Shown here: one piece after another, positions 13,621 through 17,063 of the stretch
Position numbering within the stretch: the stretch's first letter is position 1
How the letters are laid out: the number at the start of each line of letters is the position of its first letter
From: Pirellulales bacterium
GTDB taxonomy: Bacteria > Planctomycetota > Planctomycetia > Pirellulales > Thermoguttaceae
Direction: 5' to 3'
NCBI GenBank assembly: GCA_030642635.1
Contig: DAOWNK010000031.1
Span: 1 to 17,063 of the forward strand
Length of the DNA: 17,063 bases
Position numbers and translations under genes: made by a program
The notes under the pieces: generated by a model
The model's database searches: none
Seen by the model: the letters and a program-made list of their open reading frames with translations, nothing else
Told to the model about the DNA's origin: nothing

Positions 13621-13887
13621 CTACGGGAAATACCTGTAAACATCCTTCCGGTGCAAGAACCGAACAAAAATGACTGTGTCCTTTTCCAATACTAAACCGA
13701 GGCGGTAGTCCCCGATCCCGATTCTGTAGTATCGCTCACCGCCCCGCAACTTCTTAAGGTTTCCTATTCCCTGAAGCGTCTGTGCCTGTTCAACCCGTTC
13801 TATGGTTTCCTTCACGCGTTTCTTAATATCCTTGTTCCTCACGCAATCCAGGTCTTTGAGGAAGCTTTTCTTGAATTCGACTTTCAA
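13621..13887 (-). CDS. RelE/ParE-family toxin
   Basis: This encodes 88 residues, a typical size for type II toxins of the RelE/ParE superfamily. Its layout fits: KVEFKKSFLKDLDCV helix, LKKLRGGERYYRIGIGDYRL, and IFVRFLHRKDVYRYFP at the C-terminus with conserved Arg, His and Tyr. The start is TTG at 13887, overlapping the antitoxin stop in the sequence TTGA. A GGGGGA stretch 6 nt upstream can act as the ribosome-binding site. Most such toxins cut mRNA on the ribosome or poison gyrase; which applies cannot be told here. Base composition is less GC-rich than the flanking genes, consistent with acquisition. Confidence 0.85.
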   Translation of the reverse strand: MKVEFKKSFLKDLDCVRNKDIKKRVKETIERVEQAQTLQGIGNLKKLRGGERYYRIGIGDYRLGLVLEKDTVIFVRFLHRKDVYRYFP

Positions 13888-14093
13888 GATACATCCCCCA
13901 AAACTTGGAATACCTCGTCTCTGTGAACTGTCGGCGTTTCCTCGCCTTCCTTTATGGCCTTCCCCAAGGCAAAATCCTCGACGACTTCCGCCACTATTTC
14001 ATAGAGCAAGTCTTTCCGTTCTTGGAACAATTCAACGAAGGCTTGCTTGGATAGCTCTTTGATTTGAGTTTCATCCGGGGTTACGTAGGACAT
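13884..14093 (-). CDS. Antitoxin of the RelE/ParE-type pair
   Basis: This encodes 69 residues, placed first in the operon as usual for type II antitoxins. The sequence (QIKELSKQAFVELFQERKDL, then EIVAEVVEDFALGKAIKEGE) is acidic and helical, and ends in a flexible tail (TVHRDEVFQVLGDVS) that may wrap the toxin. No clear ribbon-helix-helix or Phd-type DNA-binding motif is obvious. The ATG at 14093 is chosen because AGGAG lies 7 nt upstream; a TTG six bases earlier is the alternative. It overlaps the toxin gene by 4 nt. Confidence 0.78.
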   Translation of the reverse strand: MSYVTPDETQIKELSKQAFVELFQERKDLLYEIVAEVVEDFALGKAIKEGEETPTVHRDEVFQVLGDVS

Positions 14094-14103
14094 AATCAAC
14101 TCC

Positions 14104-14113
14104 TATTGCAATA
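14104..14113. promoter_or_regulatory. Palindrome at the antitoxin ribosome-binding site
   Basis: TATTGCAATA is a perfect 10-bp palindrome in the predicted leader of the toxin-antitoxin operon, directly upstream of the AGGAG Shine-Dalgarno. It is a candidate operator for autoregulation by the antitoxin-toxin complex. It is short, so this is tentative. Confidence 0.35.
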
Positions 14114-14144
14114 AAGAATTCAACCACCAAACCTCCCCAGGGTT

Positions 14145-14173
14145 AGTATATCATTATTGGGCTTGCTTGTGAA
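14145..14173 (-). promoter_or_regulatory. Sigma-70-type promoter of the toxin-antitoxin operon
   Basis: On the minus strand TTCACA (14173-14168), a 17-nt spacer and TATACT (14150-14145) each match the consensus at five of six positions. The predicted start is near 14138, giving a leader of about 45 nt before the antitoxin ATG. The remainder of the 303-bp gap to the next gene holds the hairpin pair at 14307-14383; nothing recognisable lies in 14174-14306. Confidence 0.5.
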
Positions 14174-14306
14174 GACACCAGCACCAGTGCTATGCTAATT
14201 GGGACAACTACGTTTGTATACCACCATGGTACACTAGCCGCATCTGGAGCAACATCAGTAAACAAGATTGGTAGCATACGCACCCCCCCTCTTTATTGTT
14301 GAAGAC

Positions 14307-14383
14307 GTGTGCCACTGTTTCGTTGGAAGCAGTGCTGCGTAAGTCTCCGTGAAAACACTGCTTCTGACAAAGCAGTGGCACAC
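14307..14383. repeat. REPIN-like inverted hairpin pair, GTGTGCCAC type
   Basis: The 28-bp arms 14307-14334 and 14356-14383 are inverted copies starting GTGTGCCACTG and ending GAAGCAGTG. Each folds into a 9-bp hairpin from CACTG to CAGTG with a 4-nt loop. Two of the four differences between arms fall in the stem and only exchange G-C for G-T wobble pairs; the other two are in the loop. The GTGCCAC end is shared with the element at 2276. It lies 13 bp beyond the stop of the membrane glycosyltransferase gene. Confidence 0.8.
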
Positions 14384-14396
14384 ATGTGAAGTTCGT

Positions 14397-15902
14397 TCAA
14401 CCAAAGTAACTCAAAAAATCCACAATCCACGGATTCGTCCACGGGTTCCACGTGGGATAAGCGACCGAGAAGACCGAGGTGGCAAGCAGCACCAGCGCTA
14501 CGCCTCGCGTCCACCGGCGCGGCGCCATGGCGTCGGCGGCCGGGAGCATCGCCAGAAGCCACAGCGGCGCCAGCCAGAACATCCATCGCAGCCCGCACGT
14601 CATACCGCCGTAGTTGCGAAACTCCGTACCCCGCGTCAAGTAAAACGCCAGACACGCCGCCGACACTGCGATTATCAATATCGCCAGTTCCCTTAAACGC
14701 CGGTTGCCGCCGGGCCACAACCACATTGCGACGCCTGCAAGGCTCATAAGCCAGACCGGCGTGAGTGAAAAAATGCCGTGGTGGCCGACCAGCGCGTGCG
14801 CGGCGTAGACCGCCGGAGAGGGTTCGCCGCGATCGACCCCTTGCGGATCGTTCCAATAGCTGGGCAGTTCCCGACCGTTGCACTGGTACGTGTAGATGTA
14901 CCAGTTGTCGCCCCCGCTGCGGTGCATATACGGCGGGCGTAGATCGTTGTGAGCGATCCAATTGGTGCCGAAGAACCCGGCCGCTACGACCAGTGAGGCC
15001 GGCAGATATGCAAGCAACGTCTGCCGCGGCGCCTTGAGCAACAGTGCAATGCCAAGGACTGCAAACAACGCTGCCGCCGGCAGTTCGTTTGCCGCCATAA
15101 GCGCGCCGAACAGCCCGACCAGGGCGAAGTATCGCATTCGTTGCTCGCCGTCGAACCATATTCGCACCACGGCGTACAGCGCTGCCACGGCGCAGACGGC
15201 CGCCGGCAGGTGATTGTTGATCGTCACGGCGAACGTGGTTAAAAACGTGCCGAACACCACGGCCGACATCACGAACATACGGCCCCAGTCGGTCGTGCCG
15301 AACCGCTCGACCAGCCAACTGAGCAACACAAAGTAAACTATCAACGGGACTACGTTTATGGTAACCAGCATTATCCGCCCGACGATGTACGGATGGGCGC
15401 CCAATGTCATCCCGGTCGCGCGGCGGATCAGCCAATACTCGGCCGCCATCAAGGTGGGAAACAACGGCGGCTTGCTCGAATAGAGATGACCGTCGTGCTT
15501 GACCATGTCGATGGTGTCCCAGGTCGGCTCCTGGATTACCCGGTCGATGGCATATGGCGCGCCGGGGACTCGCATTTCCTCCTCGACCAGTGCCCTGACC
15601 GTACACCATCGGCTTCGGTCATTTGCGCTTAGGAACGGGCGTCTTATGCGAAACGCTTTTCGCAGCCGTGTTTCTTCCTTGGCAAGCGCCTCGTCCAGCC
15701 GTGTGCCGGCAACACCGCGCTGTTGCAATGCCGCTTTCTTTTCGTCCAGCCTTTTGTTGATACGGTATTTCTGGATCGCCGTCTTGTCGATCGAATCGAC
15801 TGCTGCAATGCGTCCGAGCACTGCGGCCGTGCCGACGCAGATCATAATCATGTACACGCTTCGGCGGAGCCGTGCACCGGGATCGTTGTTTGTTGAATTC
15901 AT
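14397..15902 (-). CDS. GT-C/ArnT-like multi-pass membrane glycosyltransferase
   Basis: This is a 501-residue protein with about ten predicted membrane helices (TM1 about 15-35, then from about 148 to 490). The motif YSSKPPLFP (141-149), just before a membrane helix, resembles the KPPL motif of PMT/ArnT-type (GT39/GT83) transferases that use polyprenyl-phosphate sugars. Between TM1 and this motif there is an unusual charged helical segment (about 40-85, many Lys, Glu and Arg). The ATG overlaps the stop of the upstream glycosyltransferase gene by 4 nt (ATGA), so the two are translated together and probably act in one pathway. That partner likely makes the lipid-linked sugar this protein would transfer. 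The acceptor is unknown, and the family assignment is moderate. Confidence 0.72.
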   Translation of the reverse strand: MNSTNNDPGARLRRSVYMIMICVGTAAVLGRIAAVDSIDKTAIQKYRINKRLDEKKAALQQRGVAGTRLDEALAKEETRLRKAFRIRRPFLSANDRSRWCTVRALVEEEMRVPGAPYAIDRVIQEPTWDTIDMVKHDGHLYSSKPPLFPTLMAAEYWLIRRATGMTLGAHPYIVGRIMLVTINVVPLIVYFVLLSWLVERFGTTDWGRMFVMSAVVFGTFLTTFAVTINNHLPAAVCAVAALYAVVRIWFDGEQRMRYFALVGLFGALMAANELPAAALFAVLGIALLLKAPRQTLLAYLPASLVVAAGFFGTNWIAHNDLRPPYMHRSGGDNWYIYTYQCNGRELPSYWNDPQGVDRGEPSPAVYAAHALVGHHGIFSLTPVWLMSLAGVAMWLWPGGNRRLRELAILIIAVSAACLAFYLTRGTEFRNYGGMTCGLRWMFWLAPLWLLAMLPAADAMAPRRWTRGVALVLLATSVFSVAYPTWNPWTNPWIVDFLSYFG

Positions 15903-16864
15903 TTGTTGGTATCAGGTGTATCTGTACGTTCGGAAATCGAGTATGCCTTGGTGCTAGGATCGAAATAGGCGATGAACAACTCGGCGAGGAACCCGATCGA
16001 CATGAGCTGGCCGCCCAACAGCAGGAAGCTGACCGCGTAAAGCAGCGCCGGCCGCTGATGCAGATGGACCGGCTCGATGCCCGGCGCCATGCGCGATATG
16101 CACCATGTGGCGGCCAGGTACGTCAAGCCGAACACACCGAGTAAAAACGACACCAGCCCGAACGTACCCAAAACGTGTTGCGGACGCTGTCCGAACCCGG
16201 TGAGAAATTTTACGGTCAACAGATCGAGAAACCCCTTTACAAACCTCGTCACACCATATTTCGAGCGGCCGAACCGACGCGGCCGGTGACTGATTACCAC
16301 CTCGCCGACCCGATACCCACGACCGGCCGCCAGGACCGGCACGAACCGGTGCAACTCGCCGTAGAGCCGCACCTCGTCGAAAATCTCTCGACGATAACAC
16401 TTCATGCCGCAGTTGTGGTCGTGCAGCTTCACGCCGGTTACCTTGCCGACCAGCCAGTTGAACGCCCTGGAAGGCCATACCTTGTGCCACGGGTCGTGTC
16501 GGACCTTCTTCCAGCCGCTAACCACGTCGAAGCCCTTTTCCATCTCGTCAAGAAATTTTGGGATTTCACGCGGATCGTCTTGCAAGTCGGCGTCCAACGT
16601 CATTACCAACTCGCCGGCGGCCTGGGCGAAACCGGCGCTAAGCGCAGCGGCCTTGCCGAAATTCCGCCGGAAACGCAAGCCCTGCACACGAGCATCCGCC
16701 GCAGCTATGGCACGGATTTCTTCCCATGAACCATCGGTCGAGCCGTCGTCGACGAAGATCACGTCAAGCCGATAGCCCTCGGCGGCGGCAACCTCGCTTA
16801 GCTCCTCGTGAAGCTGTCTGAGGCTATCGGACTCGTTGTAAACCGGTATGACGATGGAAAGCAT
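15899..16864 (-). CDS. Family 2 glycosyltransferase, polyprenyl-phosphate type (GtrB/ArnC/DPM1-like)
   Basis: This encodes 321 residues. The N-terminal GT-A domain starts MLSIVIPVYNE and carries VDDGSTD (38-44) for nucleotide-sugar binding and LDADLQDDP (90-98) for metal binding. NCGMKCYRREIF and YGELHRFVP are typical of the dolichyl/undecaprenyl-phosphate sugar synthases. Two membrane helices follow at about 230-252 and 272-298. The likely reaction transfers a sugar from a nucleotide donor to a polyprenyl phosphate at the cytoplasmic membrane face. It is the first gene of a two-gene operon with the GT-C-like protein. Several degenerate heptamer repeats lie 17 bp upstream of the start. The sugar cannot be told. 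Confidence 0.92.
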   Translation of the reverse strand: MLSIVIPVYNESDSLRQLHEELSEVAAAEGYRLDVIFVDDGSTDGSWEEIRAIAAADARVQGLRFRRNFGKAAALSAGFAQAAGELVMTLDADLQDDPREIPKFLDEMEKGFDVVSGWKKVRHDPWHKVWPSRAFNWLVGKVTGVKLHDHNCGMKCYRREIFDEVRLYGELHRFVPVLAAGRGYRVGEVVISHRPRRFGRSKYGVTRFVKGFLDLLTVKFLTGFGQRPQHVLGTFGLVSFLLGVFGLTYLAATWCISRMAPGIEPVHLHQRPALLYAVSFLLLGGQLMSIGFLAELFIAYFDPSTKAYSISERTDTPDTNK

Positions 16865-16881
16865 GGGATTGACTCTCTTGC

Positions 16882-16930
16882 TTAGTTGTCAGCAGTCAGC
16901 TATTAGCTATCAGCCGTTAGCCGTCAGAGC
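16882..16930. repeat. Degenerate heptamer repeat (TYAGCNN)x7
   Basis: Seven consecutive 7-nt units run TTAGTTG, TCAGCAG, TCAGCTA, TTAGCTA, TCAGCCG, TTAGCCG and TCAGAGC. The period is exact while three positions vary. It lies just upstream of the family 2 glycosyltransferase gene. No inverted copy is visible within the window. Confidence 0.8.
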
Positions 16931-17010
16931 TTGTGAAAAAATCCCTAACATGCACCAGAAATCACGAATGATGACTGGACATTATGTCGGGTTTGCGCTA
17001 AAAGTAAGTC

Positions 17011-17063
17011 ATGAACACAACAGCCCCTAATCAACCATCGCACCGGAACCTTCATCAGGGCAC
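17011..17063 (+). CDS. Possible 5' end of a plus-strand gene, cut by the window
   Basis: From the ATG at 17011 the frame is open to the window end and begins MNTTAPNQPSHRNLHQG. An A-rich stretch (AAAGTAAG) with weak ribosome-binding character lies just upstream. Seventeen codons are too few to identify a family. The 10-mer CTAATCAACC at 17027-17036 also occurs twice at 2348-2372, a mild warning that this may be repeat-derived rather than coding. Confidence 0.3.
   Translation, partial: MNTTAPNQPSHRNLHQG

Noticed and set aside
14293..15609. Long minus-strand open frame (438 codons) in another phase of the membrane glycosyltransferase
   Set aside because: The product is Arg/Gly-rich with no membrane pattern. 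The overlapping frame has clear helices and a coupled start, so this is a shadow.
1..17063. CRISPR arrays, tRNA or rRNA genes, and complete insertion sequences
   Set aside because: I saw no spaced direct repeats of CRISPR type, no tRNA T-loop with acceptor stem, no rRNA-like sequence and no transposase gene.

Overview
The window reads as chromosomal DNA of a planctomycete, most likely from the Pirellulales side of the phylum. Base composition is moderately high in GC, genes are closely packed on both strands, and several genes lack a clear Shine-Dalgarno sequence. The gene set includes types I associate with this phylum: a PVC-type small basic protein, a two-domain polysaccharide-export lipoprotein, a UVR-motif protein, and a fabZ-fabG-acp-fabZ-fabF cluster. 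The assignment comes from protein character only; no search was run.

Layout. 23-451: YraN-like nuclease-fold protein (+). 595-3147, minus strand: a LarA-type racemase with all four nickel-pincer site residues, a small basic protein, and a low-complexity secreted protein. 3361-4434 (-): a Wza-like export lipoprotein, preceded by a possible 24-residue leader ORF. 4696-5109 (+): DUF3467 protein. 5271-6212 (-): chorismate mutase AroH and an Hsp20 chaperone; Hsp20 has a consensus-perfect sigma-54 promoter. 6507-10125 (+): a five-gene fatty-acid/polyketide-like operon with two paralogous dehydratases, a ketoreductase, an enlarged acyl carrier protein and a ketosynthase, but no enoyl reductase. 10208-12212 (-): UVR-motif protein, ArfB ribosome-rescue hydrolase and a sugar-phosphate isomerase gene broken by one in-frame TAG. 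12429-13616 (+): LptF/LptG-type permease. 13621-14093 (-): a RelE/ParE toxin-antitoxin pair with a good promoter. 14397-16864 (-): a polyprenyl-phosphate-type glycosyltransferase coupled to a GT-C-like membrane protein. A new plus-strand gene may begin at 17011.

The most striking content lies between genes. Five intergenic regions each hold an inverted pair of hairpins (REPIN architecture) from at least four sequence families. In several of them the two arms differ only by base-pair swaps that keep the stem intact. Four other regions hold 7-bp-period tandem repeats with four unrelated unit sequences, three of them with an inverted counterpart that can form a long hairpin. The two classes never share a gap. 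Together they account for most of the non-coding DNA.

Functional links: the export lipoprotein, LptF/G permease and glycosyltransferase pair all concern the cell envelope, and the fatty-acid operon may supply a specialised lipid. Hsp20 and the lipid operon diverge from one regulatory region. The arfB start lies inside the end of the broken isomerase gene, so its translation may depend on ribosomes crossing that gene.
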